This document shows positions 41,138-48,737 of a stretch of DNA of 64,000 bases, in pieces. Both the position numbers and the translations under genes were made by a program. Each line of letters begins with the position of its first letter. The first letter of the stretch is position 1. This stretch comes from SCUB01 sp041918675 (GTDB lineage Bacteria > Pseudomonadota > Alphaproteobacteria > Rhizobiales > Xanthobacteraceae), in NCBI GenBank assembly GCA_041918675.1, contig JAYRVF010000007.1, positions 124,001 through 188,000 of the forward strand, read 5' to 3'. Below the pieces are notes generated by a model. That model had not been told where the DNA came from. It searched no databases and saw nothing but the letters and a program-made list of their open reading frames with translations.

Positions 41138-42061
41138 ATGGCGTCCGAACAGATCGACACCGGTTCAGGCAAGGCGGAGGGCGTCGTCTTCTACCGGCGC
41201 ATGCCGCGGTTCGACTATTTCCGCCCGGCCAGCATCGCCGAGGCGCTCGACGCGCTCGACCCCGACGTGCCGCTCAAGGATCAGGTCTATGCCGGCGGCA
41301 CCGATCTGATGCCCAAGCTCAAGGCGCGCGGCATCAAGGCGCCCAAGCGCGTCATCGATCTGAAGGGCATCGCCGGCCTTGATTACGTGCGCTGGGACGA
41401 GGCCAAGGGCCTGCGGATCGGCGCGCTGGCGACGGTCGCCCGGGTCGCGGCGTCGCCCGATGTCCGCGCGCGCTATGCCGCCTTGTTCGAGGGCGCGTCG
41501 GCGATCGCCTCGGACCAGATTCAGCATCGCGCCACCATCGTCGGCAATGTCTGCAACGCCGTGCCGTCGGCCGATTCGATCCCGGCGCTGCTCGTGCATG
41601 ACGCGGAGGTCGTCTGCGTCGGCCGCGCCGGCGAGCGCGTGGTCGCGCTCAAGGATTTCTTTCTCGGCCCCGGCCGCGTCGCGCTCGATCCGGCCGAATT
41701 GGTCAAGGAGATCGTCCTGCCGCCGCCGACGCCGGGCGAGCGGACGACCTATCTCAAGCTCGCCCCCCGCGGTCGCATGGATCTCGCCATTGTCGGCGCG
41801 GCCGCGCGCGTGGTCATCGTCGACGGCATCGTCGTGGACGCGCGCGTCGCGCTCGGCTCGGCCGCGCCGATCCCCAAACGCGCCGTCGAGGCCGAGGCCG
41901 CCATTCGCGGCCGGCCACCGACGCCGGAGACCATCGCCGAGGCCGCGCGCCTTGCCGCCGCGCACGCCGTCACGCGCGGCAGCCACCGCGCCTCGGCCGA
42001 ATACCGCCGCTTGATGCTCGAGGTGCTCGTGCGCCGCGCGCTCACCAGCCTCGCCGCCTAA
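41138..42061 (+). CDS. FAD-binding subunit of a xanthine-dehydrogenase-family hydroxylase
   Basis: The 307-residue protein is the medium (CoxM-type) FAD subunit. It has YAGGTDLMPKLK and the second FAD motif TIVGNVCNAVPSADSIPALL, followed by the CO-dehydrogenase flavoprotein C-terminal domain (PRGRMDLAIVGAAARVVIVDGIVVDARVALGSAAPIPKRA). Unlike the beta subunit of Thauera 4-hydroxybenzoyl-CoA reductase, I see no cysteine-rich insert for an extra 4Fe-4S cluster. An AAGGA site lies 8 bases before the ATG, and the ligase stop is 14 bases upstream. With the next two genes it forms a three-subunit enzyme. Confidence 0.92.
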   Translation: MASEQIDTGSGKAEGVVFYRRMPRFDYFRPASIAEALDALDPDVPLKDQVYAGGTDLMPKLKARGIKAPKRVIDLKGIAGLDYVRWDEAKGLRIGALATVARVAASPDVRARYAALFEGASAIASDQIQHRATIVGNVCNAVPSADSIPALLVHDAEVVCVGRAGERVVALKDFFLGPGRVALDPAELVKEIVLPPPTPGERTTYLKLAPRGRMDLAIVGAAARVVIVDGIVVDARVALGSAAPIPKRAVEAEAAIRGRPPTPETIAEAARLAAAHAVTRGSHRASAEYRRLMLEVLVRRALTSLAA

Positions 42062-42092
42062 GCCGTCACGACGAACCCCCAAGGAACTCGCG

Positions 42093-42593
42093 ATGAAAAC
42101 CATCGATCTGCGTTTCACCATCAACGGCGCGCGGGAGCGCGTGACGATCCCGCCGCATCGCACCTTGCTCGAACTCCTGCGCGACGATCTGCAACTGATC
42201 GGCACCAAGGAGGGATGCGGCCACGGCGAATGCGGCGCCTGCACCGTCATTCTCGACGGCCTGACCGTGAATTCCTGCCTCGTGCTCGCCGCCGAGATCG
42301 AGGGCAAGGAGGTCCTCACCATCGAGGGTCTGCGCGATGGCGACACGCTGCACCCGGTGCAGCGGGCCTTCGTCGACGAGAGCGGCTATCAATGCGGCTT
42401 CTGCACCTCGGGCACCATCATGAGCACCAAGGCGCTGCTCGACGCCAATCCCAGCCCGAGCGAAGAGGAGATCCGGCAGGCGCTGGCGGGGAACTTCTGC
42501 CGCTGCACCGGTTACACCAAGATTTTCGAATCGGTTCAGGCCGCGGCGCGCGCGATGGACGCCAACGGGGGAGATCGCCGACATGAGCGCTGA
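42093..42593 (+). CDS. 2Fe-2S subunit of the xanthine-dehydrogenase-family hydroxylase
   Basis: The 166-residue small subunit has a plant-type ferredoxin cluster (KEGCGHGECGACTVILDGLTVNSC, cysteines at 42, 47, 50, 62) and the second, all-helical cluster (YQCGFCTSGTIM ... NFCRCTGYTKI). Together these define the CoxS/HcrC family. It passes electrons from the molybdenum centre to the FAD subunit. Its end overlaps the next gene by 11 bases. Complete and normal in length. Confidence 0.95.
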   Translation: MKTIDLRFTINGARERVTIPPHRTLLELLRDDLQLIGTKEGCGHGECGACTVILDGLTVNSCLVLAAEIEGKEVLTIEGLRDGDTLHPVQRAFVDESGYQCGFCTSGTIMSTKALLDANPSPSEEEIRQALAGNFCRCTGYTKIFESVQAAARAMDANGGDRRHER

Positions 42594-44922
42594 TCGGATG
42601 GACGTACGGGGCCGCAACTGGTCGACCCTCATCGGCAAGCGTTTGCCGCGCGTCGACGGGCTGGAAAAGGTGACGGGCGACGCCAAATACGGCGCCGACT
42701 ACAATCTGCCCGGCCAGCTCTGGCTGAAAATCCTGCGCAGCCCGCACCCGCACGCGCGCATCCGGAGCATCGACGTGTCGCGCGCGCTCTCTCTCGACGG
42801 CGTGCGCGACATCATCACCGGCAAGGACTTCAACGGCTGGCGCTGGGGCTGGATGGCCCAGACGCGCGACGAGTCGCCGCTGGCGGTGGACAAGGTCCGC
42901 TTCCGCGGCGAGGGCGTGGCGGCGGTCTGCGCGGTGGACGAGGAGACCGCCGAGGAAGCCTGCGGTCTCATCGAGGTCGACTACGAGGTGCTGCCGGCGG
43001 TCTTCAGCATCGAGGAGGCGATGCGGCCGGACGCGCCGCTGGTGCACGAGGACAAGCCCGGCAATGTGAGCTGGCAATTCCATATGAATCACGGCGATGT
43101 CGAGGCCGGCTTCGCCGAGGCCGATCTCGTGCGCGAGCAGCGTTTCGAGACCGGGCGCGTATTGACCGGCTTCCTCGAGCCGCCGGCCGCGATCGCGCAA
43201 TGGGATTCCTCGGGGATCACCATCTGGGCCTGCAAGCAGAGCCCCTATTTCCATTACCGGCACCTGGCAGCCTGCTTCAACCTGCCGCTGTCCAAGATCC
43301 GCGTGATCCAGACCTTCGTCGGCGGCGGCTTCGGCGGCACCAAGAACGATTCCGTCGCCGGCGATCTCTGCGCCGTGCTGATGTCGAAGCGCACCGGCAA
43401 GCCGGTCAAGTTCGTCTACACGATGGAGGAAGTGTTCTCCGCCTGCCGCCGCCGGCACAATTTCGAGATCACGGCGAAGATGGGCATGAAGAAGGACGGC
43501 ACGCTCACCGCGCTCTACACCAAGGCGATCGGCGAGGGCGGCTATTGCACGGCGATCGGGCCGCTGACGCTCTATCTCACCGGCGTCATGGGCACGCTCC
43601 CTTACCGGCTGCCGAACTACAAGCACGACGCCTATCGCATCTTCACCAATCACCCCTCCGGCGCGGCGATGCGCGGCCACGGCTCGACGCATACGCGCTT
43701 CGCCGCCGAGATTCTGATGGAGATGATGGCCGAGGAACTCGGCCTCGATCCGCTGGAGATCCGGCTGAAGAACGCGATCACCGCGCCGCACGAGACCGTC
43801 AACGGCATTCTGGTGAAGTCGGCCGGCATCAAGGAAGGCCTCGAAGTGCTCAAGGCAAGCCCAGCCTGGCGGGAGCGGCGCGCGCGGCGTCACGCGCGCC
43901 CGGGCGTCGTCCACGGCGTCGGCGCGTCCGGCGCGGCCTATTCCGGCGGCGCGCGCCAGCGCGGGCATCAATCTTGTTCGGCGATGGTGCGACTGTGCGA
44001 GGACGGCACGGTCAATTACCTCACCGGCGCGACCGATTGCGGGCAGGGCTCGGACACGGTGCTGGTGCAGATCGTAGCCGAGGAGCTCGGCCTTGGCCTC
44101 GACGACGTCAGCATCCGCCGCGTCGACACGGCGGTGACCACCGTCGATCCCGGCAGCTACGGTAGCCGCGTGACGCTTCTGGCCGGCGACGCCGCGCAAA
44201 AAGCGGCGCGCGAGGTGCGCGCGCAGCTCGCGACCTTCGCCGCCCAGCATTGGAAAGTCGGCGAGGACCGCGTTGCCTTCAACGGCGGCAACGTCTTCGT
44301 GCTCGATGATCCCGACAAGTCGATGCCGTTCCGCAAGCTGGCGCAGATCGCCTGCTATTCGGCGGCGGGCGCGGTCATCCTCGGGCGCGGCTATTCCGAA
44401 TATTCGCCGGAGCCGTACGATTTCGACAACGGCTATGGCGATCCCGGCGTCAACTGGTCGTTCACGGCGCAATTGACCGAGGTCGATGTCGATATGGAGA
44501 CCGGCGTCACCCGGGCGACGGATTTCCTGATCGCGCATGATTGCGGCCGGCCGATCCATCCGGTCAATGTCGAGGCGCAGGTGCAGGGCGCGGCGGTGCA
44601 GGGCCTGGGTCAGGCGCTGTACGAGGAATTCAAGATGGCCGACGGCAGGACGCTCAATCCCAACTTCGTCGACTATCGCATGCCGCTCGCCACCGAGGGT
44701 CCCAACATCAAGGTCGTCGACATTCTCACCGACGATCCCGACGGCATTCACGGGGCCAAGGAGGCCTCCGAAGGCTCGATCGTCTCGGCGCCGCCGTCGG
44801 TGGTCAGCGCCATTCACGACGCCACCGGCATATGGTTCACCTCGCTGCCGGTGACGCCGGAAAAGATCGCGCTCGCGCTTCACGCCAAGCGCGAGGCGGA
44901 AAAGAAGAACAAGGGCGCGTAA
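42583..44922 (+). CDS. Molybdopterin-binding subunit, 4-hydroxybenzoyl-CoA-reductase-like
   Basis: The 779-residue large subunit belongs to the xanthine dehydrogenase family. The entry domain (GKRLPRVDGLEKVTGDAKYGADYNLPGQLWLKILRSPHPHARI) is followed by the molybdopterin-binding domain with VGGGFGGTKNDSVAGDLCAVL, MRGHGSTHTRFAAEILMEMMAEEL, DCGQGSDTVLVQIVAEELGL and DCGRPIHPVNVEAQVQGAAVQGLGQAL. The C-terminal GAKEASEGSIVSAPPSV carries the catalytic glutamate in a form I associate with 4-hydroxybenzoyl-CoA reductases rather than xanthine dehydrogenase (GVGEPP). With a CoA ligase upstream, a CoA-bound aromatic or alicyclic substrate is likely; this is inference. Confidence 0.88.
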   Translation: MSADRMDVRGRNWSTLIGKRLPRVDGLEKVTGDAKYGADYNLPGQLWLKILRSPHPHARIRSIDVSRALSLDGVRDIITGKDFNGWRWGWMAQTRDESPLAVDKVRFRGEGVAAVCAVDEETAEEACGLIEVDYEVLPAVFSIEEAMRPDAPLVHEDKPGNVSWQFHMNHGDVEAGFAEADLVREQRFETGRVLTGFLEPPAAIAQWDSSGITIWACKQSPYFHYRHLAACFNLPLSKIRVIQTFVGGGFGGTKNDSVAGDLCAVLMSKRTGKPVKFVYTMEEVFSACRRRHNFEITAKMGMKKDGTLTALYTKAIGEGGYCTAIGPLTLYLTGVMGTLPYRLPNYKHDAYRIFTNHPSGAAMRGHGSTHTRFAAEILMEMMAEELGLDPLEIRLKNAITAPHETVNGILVKSAGIKEGLEVLKASPAWRERRARRHARPGVVHGVGASGAAYSGGARQRGHQSCSAMVRLCEDGTVNYLTGATDCGQGSDTVLVQIVAEELGLGLDDVSIRRVDTAVTTVDPGSYGSRVTLLAGDAAQKAAREVRAQLATFAAQHWKVGEDRVAFNGGNVFVLDDPDKSMPFRKLAQIACYSAAGAVILGRGYSEYSPEPYDFDNGYGDPGVNWSFTAQLTEVDVDMETGVTRATDFLIAHDCGRPIHPVNVEAQVQGAAVQGLGQALYEEFKMADGRTLNPNFVDYRMPLATEGPNIKVVDILTDDPDGIHGAKEASEGSIVSAPPSVVSAIHDATGIWFTSLPVTPEKIALALHAKREAEKKNKGA

Positions 44923-44968
44923 CGCCGGGCGGATGACAACGCGGTCGCCGGCCGCGCGGGGGGAAGAC

Positions 44969-46111
44969 ATGGACGTGCTGTTCGACGAGGAACTCAGGGC
45001 CTTTCGCGACGCGATCGCGCGCTGGGTCGACGAACGTCTGGCGCCGCGCGCCGCGGCGCTCGACGAAAACGAGGAATTCGCGCGGGACCTGTTCAAGGAG
45101 CTCGGCGACCTCGGCTATCTCGGCGTGATGTATCCGCAAGACCATGGCGGAGCCGGGCTCGAACGGCCGTATCTCTACTTCACCGTGCTGTGCGAGGAAC
45201 TGGCGCGCGGCTCGGCCGGCTTCGCCGCGACCGTCTGCATGCACGGCTCGACCGCCACCAACACGATCCATGCCTGGGGCAACGACGCGCTGCGCCAGAA
45301 GTATCTCGTGCCCGCGCTGAGGGGCGACATGGTCGGCGCCTTCGCCATCACGGAGGCCAATGCCGGCTCCGACGCGGCGGCGCTGCGCGCGCGCGCCGAA
45401 AAAGTCGACGGCGGCTACCGCCTCAACGGCACCAAGCTGTTCACCTCGAGCGCCTACGTCGCCGACTTCGTCACCGTCGCGGCCACCAGCGATCCCAAGA
45501 AGGGCCTCAAGGGCATCGGCCTCTATCTCGTCGACACCAAGTCGCCGGGCTTTGCCGCGCGCAAGCTCTCGAAATTCTCGGTGCGCGCCTCCGACGCCAA
45601 TGAGCTCGCGATCGACAACGTCTTCGTTCCCGACGAATGCCGTCTCGGCGACGAGCAGGGCGGCTTTCTCAACGCCTACAAGTCGCTCACCGTCGACCGC
45701 ATCTTCACCGCCGCGCTGGCGCTCGGCATCGGCCGGGCGGCCTATGACGCGGCGCTGAAATACGCCAAGGAGCGCGAGCAGTTCGGCCAGCCGATCGGCA
45801 AATTCCAGGCGGTGCAGTTCAAGCTCGTCGACATGCTGGCGATCCTGGAGCAATGCCGGCTCTATACCTATTACGCCGCCTCGCTCGCCGATCGCGGCCA
45901 GGCGATCACGACCGAGGCCGCGCTCGCCAAGATCGCCGCCGCCGACGGTTGCAACGAGGTCTGCCAGAAGGCGCTGAACATTTTCGGCGGCTACGGTTTG
46001 ATGAACGAATTTCCGGTGCAGCGCTATCTTCGCGATTCCTATTTCCCGATGATCGGCGGCGGCACCAGCGACATCATGCGGCTGATCATCTCGCGCCAGC
46101 TCGGCTTCTGA
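44969..46111 (+). CDS. Acyl-CoA dehydrogenase with altered catalytic-base position
   Basis: The 380-residue flavoprotein has the family blocks AFAITEANAGSDAAALRARAE, GYRLNGTKLFTSSAYVADFVTV, REQFGQPIGKFQAVQFKLVDM and LNIFGGYGLMNEFPVQRYLRDS. The usual catalytic glutamate in YEGT is absent; the sequence reads IGGGTSDIM. An aspartate at about residue 243 (LTVDRIFTAAL) occupies the alternative base position used as glutamate by isovaleryl-CoA dehydrogenase (LERLVLA). This resembles dehydrogenases for cyclic or branched acyl-CoAs. The ATG at 44969 has a GGGGGAAG site. It follows the hydroxylase genes, so both probably act on the same CoA ester. Confidence 0.9.
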   Translation: MDVLFDEELRAFRDAIARWVDERLAPRAAALDENEEFARDLFKELGDLGYLGVMYPQDHGGAGLERPYLYFTVLCEELARGSAGFAATVCMHGSTATNTIHAWGNDALRQKYLVPALRGDMVGAFAITEANAGSDAAALRARAEKVDGGYRLNGTKLFTSSAYVADFVTVAATSDPKKGLKGIGLYLVDTKSPGFAARKLSKFSVRASDANELAIDNVFVPDECRLGDEQGGFLNAYKSLTVDRIFTAALALGIGRAAYDAALKYAKEREQFGQPIGKFQAVQFKLVDMLAILEQCRLYTYYAASLADRGQAITTEAALAKIAAADGCNEVCQKALNIFGGYGLMNEFPVQRYLRDSYFPMIGGGTSDIMRLIISRQLGF

Positions 46112-46156
46112 CGTCGGCGGGCGCGGACGGGACCAAGGCGGGGAGAGGACAAGGCG

Positions 46157-46750
46157 ATGCAGGACCAGGTCGCGCCGGTGGGGCGGATCGAGGAAACCGT
46201 CGCGCTCGCGCTCAGGCTGTTCACCGAGCGCGGCTACGACAACACGCCGATGTCGGTCATCGCCGACGCGCTCGGACTGACCAAGGCGGGCGTCTATCAT
46301 CATTTCGAGAGCAAGGAGCACCTGCTCTACGTCGTGCACAAGCACACGCTGGAGCGACAGTTGGTCCCGCTGCTCGACGAGGCCGAGCGCGTCGCCGACC
46401 CGGCAGAGCGCGTGCGTTCCTTCATGATCACTTACGCCAAGTTGCTCGCGCGCGATCCGAATGTCGGCATGCTGATCAGCGAGTCGCGCCGGCTGTCGCC
46501 CGCCCATCTCGCCGAGATCAGGGCGATCTGGCGGCGCGGCTACCGGATGTTGCGCGGGGCGATCCTCGAATTGCGGGCCAAGGGCCTATGCCGCGACGGC
46601 GTCGACGCGCGTTATGCGGCCTTCGCCGCGATCGGCATGACGAGCTGGATTATCCACTGGTTCGATCGCGCGCGGGCGGACAACGCCGACGCGGTGGCGC
46701 GGTCGATGGCCGACCTCTTCCTCGGCGGAATCTTGCGCGGCCCGCGATAA
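46157..46750 (+). CDS. TetR-family regulator of the CoA-ligase operon
   Basis: The 197-residue protein has an N-terminal TetR helix-turn-helix (IEETVALALRLFTERGYDNTPMSVIADALGLTKAGVYHHFESKEHLLYVV) and a ligand-binding domain of the TetR_C type typical for acyl-CoA catabolism regulators (LVPLLDEAERVADPAERVRSFMITYAKLLARDPNVGMLISESRRLSP). It is the last gene of the operon starting at 39528. The palindrome at 39458-39478 is a plausible binding site, which would give ligand-relieved autorepression of the operon. Confidence 0.9.
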   Translation: MQDQVAPVGRIEETVALALRLFTERGYDNTPMSVIADALGLTKAGVYHHFESKEHLLYVVHKHTLERQLVPLLDEAERVADPAERVRSFMITYAKLLARDPNVGMLISESRRLSPAHLAEIRAIWRRGYRMLRGAILELRAKGLCRDGVDARYAAFAAIGMTSWIIHWFDRARADNADAVARSMADLFLGGILRGPR

Positions 46751-46758
46751 GCCGCGCC

Positions 46759-47643
46759 TCACATCTCCGGCACCTGCAGGCCGCGGGCGAGGCAGGCCGC
46801 CTCGACCGTGTTGCGCAGCAGGCAGGCGACGGTCATCGGTCCGACGCCGCCCGGCACCGGCGTGATATGGCCGGCGGTCGCGCATGCCTCGTCGAAGTCG
46901 ACGTCGCCGACGAGCCGCGTCTTGCCGCCGTCGAGCGGGACGCGATTGATGCCGACGTCGATCACGATCGCGCCGGGCTTGATCCAGTCGCCCTTCACCA
47001 TGCGCGCGCGGCCGACCGCGGCGATGACGAGATCGGCGCGGCGCACCACCGCCGGGAGATCGCGCGTGCGCGAATGGGCGATGGTGACGGTGCAGTCCTC
47101 GCGCAGCAGCAATTGCGCCACCGGCTTGCCGACGATGTTGGAACGGCCGATGACGACGGCCTCCATGCCGGTCAGCTTCGGCGCGACCGTCTTCGCCAGG
47201 ATCAGGCAGCCGAGCGGCGTGCAGGGCGCCAGCGCGCGCTCGCCGGCGGCGAGGCGACCGACATTGAGCGGATGAAAGCCGTCGACATCCTTGCCCGGCG
47301 CGATCGCCTCGATCACCTTGGCCGCGTCGATCGGCTTGGGCAGCGGCAATTGCACGAGAATGCCGTCGACGGCGGCGTCGGCGTTGAGCTCGCGCACCAG
47401 CGCCAGCAGCGCCGCCTCGCTGGTATCGGCCGGCAGGCGATGCTGGAACGAGCGCATGCCGGCTTCCTCGGTGTGTTTGGCCTTGGAGCGGACATAGACC
47501 TGGCTCGCCGGATCGTCGCCTACGAGCACCACCGCGAGCCCGGGAACGACGCCCTTGGGGGCGAGCGCGGCGACGGCGCGCGCGACGCGGGCGCGCAGGT
47601 CCTCCGCGATCTGTTTCCCGTCGATGATGCGCGCCTGCGGCAT
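46759..47643 (-). CDS. folD: Methylenetetrahydrofolate dehydrogenase/cyclohydrolase FolD
   Basis: FolD oxidises 5,10-methylene-THF to methenyl-THF with NADP and hydrolyses it to 10-formyl-THF. The 294-residue product has the YVRSKAKHTEEAGM catalytic-lysine region, DGILVQLPLPKPIDAAKVIEAIAPGKDVDGFHPLNVGRL, and GRSNIVGKPVAQLLL plus PVPGGVGPMTVACLL. The ATG at 47643 fits the family start (MPQARIIDGK). It is the last gene on the minus strand after the corrinoid methyltransferase cluster, separated by 203 bases that hold a palindrome. Its place suggests a role in oxidising the methyl group delivered by that cluster, although FolD also has housekeeping roles. Confidence 0.95.
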   Translation of the reverse strand: MPQARIIDGKQIAEDLRARVARAVAALAPKGVVPGLAVVLVGDDPASQVYVRSKAKHTEEAGMRSFQHRLPADTSEAALLALVRELNADAAVDGILVQLPLPKPIDAAKVIEAIAPGKDVDGFHPLNVGRLAAGERALAPCTPLGCLILAKTVAPKLTGMEAVVIGRSNIVGKPVAQLLLREDCTVTIAHSRTRDLPAVVRRADLVIAAVGRARMVKGDWIKPGAIVIDVGINRVPLDGGKTRLVGDVDFDEACATAGHITPVPGGVGPMTVACLLRNTVEAACLARGLQVPEM

Positions 47644-47707
47644 GATGGATCGTCCCCGGTTGCTGTCGCGGACCATCCGGCGGGCCGCGGCCTGGATCGC
47701 GATGATC

Positions 47708-47726
47708 TTGGATCGAATCGATCCAA
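47708..47726. promoter_or_regulatory. Palindromic site upstream of folD
   Basis: TTGGATCGA-A-TCGATCCAA is a perfect inverted repeat with 9-bp arms around one central base. It lies 65 bases before the folD start. The binding protein is unknown; it differs from the GTTGACNNGTCAAC operators at the head of the cluster. Confidence 0.5.
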
Positions 47727-47755
47727 ATCTTGATCGTGATCGATACGAAGAAGTC

Positions 47756-47790
47756 AGAGCATGATGTTGTCCGAACCGAAAATCCGCGTC
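47756..47790. repeat. Possible remnant of a dispersed Rhizobiales intergenic repeat
   Basis: AGAGCATGATGTTGTCCGAA matches one end of a palindromic repeat that I recall as frequent between genes of Bradyrhizobium relatives (GAGCATGATGTTGTCCGAAA...). The rest of the element is missing or diverged. This is from memory and unverified. Confidence 0.35.
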
Positions 47791-47846
47791 GGCGAGCCGA
47801 AGGTCCACGTCGGCAATGCGCGCTTCGCGTTTCTCGGCGTCATGCC

Positions 47847-48737
47847 CTACGCTTTGTAGAACTTGCGCACCGCGCGCAAGGCGTTGCTGCCGGTCTGCTC
47901 AAGAAAATTTCTATATGCGGCCAGGACGTAATTGTCCTCCGGCAGCCGGTGATAGCCGCGCCAGGGCGTGCCGAGCACGGTGTCGAAGCCGTTCGGCACG
48001 GCGATGGTCAGGAACGCGCATTCGAGCTGGTGCTTGAGGTCGGAGCCGTCGGCGGCCTTGGCCGGGAGCTGCTGGCCGATATTCGACAACCCGCCCATCA
48101 TGTGAACGCCGGCAAGATCCGGATCGGCGCCGATCATTGCGATGGCGTCGAGCGTGCCGCGATTGAGGCCGGCGGTATCGGCGATGATCGCGCTCACCGA
48201 CATGTCGATGAAGATGTCCGTCGGCTTCATGCCGTAATCGTTGATGAGGCGCCGCGCGCCGCGCCGCGCGGTTTGGTAGATTTCGTCGGCCGTCTTGTTG
48301 CCCTTGGCGACGCCGTCCTCGACCCGCTCCGACGCCATCAGGATCACCTTGAACGGCCCGAGCTCGGCGTGGAGATCCATCAGGTCCCAGCGATGCTCGG
48401 TGATCGAGTTGACCAGCGGCGGCGCGCCGCCGGCCCGCGCGCGGTCGTAGGTCTTCAGGCAGACTTCCTGGACGTTCTTGGCGGGGAAGTCGAACGACAA
48501 CGGGATGGTCACGACCTCCTGGATGGCGCCGATTACGCGGGCCATGAAGCCGGTATCGGTCAGCGCGCGCGCGCCGATGTTGACGTTCAGATATGCGGCG
48601 CCGGCCTCGGCCTGCCGGACGGCGAGCGCCTGGATGCCCGGAATGTCCTCGTTGTCGAACAGCGCCCGCGTGCTCTTGAAGCCGGGGTTGATGCGTTCGC
48701 CGATGATGTTGAGATCGAAACCCTTGGGGTCGGTCAC
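47847..48737 (-). CDS. Methyltetrahydrofolate:corrinoid methyltransferase (pterin-binding)
   Basis: The enzyme moves a methyl group between a corrinoid protein and tetrahydrofolate; in demethylating systems it forms methyl-THF. The product (about 296 residues) has the pterin-binding TIM-barrel typical of MeTr/MtvA/MtgA proteins: FDLNIIGERINPGFKSTRALFD, AYLNVNIGA, PLVNSITEHRWDLMD, KPTDIFIDMSVSAIIADTAG, HMMGGLSNIGQQLP. The N-terminus is uncertain: GTG 48737 gives a GTGA overlap with the upstream gene and a GGAG site; ATG 48749 adds four residues. Fused MetH domains are absent, so it acts with the separate corrinoid protein of this operon. Confidence 0.92.
   Translation of the reverse strand: MTDPKGFDLNIIGERINPGFKSTRALFDNEDIPGIQALAVRQAEAGAAYLNVNIGARALTDTGFMARVIGAIQEVVTIPLSFDFPAKNVQEVCLKTYDRARAGGAPPLVNSITEHRWDLMDLHAELGPFKVILMASERVEDGVAKGNKTADEIYQTARRGARRLINDYGMKPTDIFIDMSVSAIIADTAGLNRGTLDAIAMIGADPDLAGVHMMGGLSNIGQQLPAKAADGSDLKHQLECAFLTIAVPNGFDTVLGTPWRGYHRLPEDNYVLAAYRNFLEQTGSNALRAVRKFYKA

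Noticed and set aside
42418..45096. Very long minus-strand open frame (892 codons) opposite the molybdenum hydroxylase genes
   Set aside because: It spans three well-defined plus-strand genes and lacks domain signatures; GC-skewed third positions explain its openness.
47761..47859. Short plus-strand frame of about 32 codons in the folD upstream region
   Set aside because: It overlaps a probable dispersed-repeat fragment, has no ribosome-binding site and runs into the opposing methyltransferase gene.
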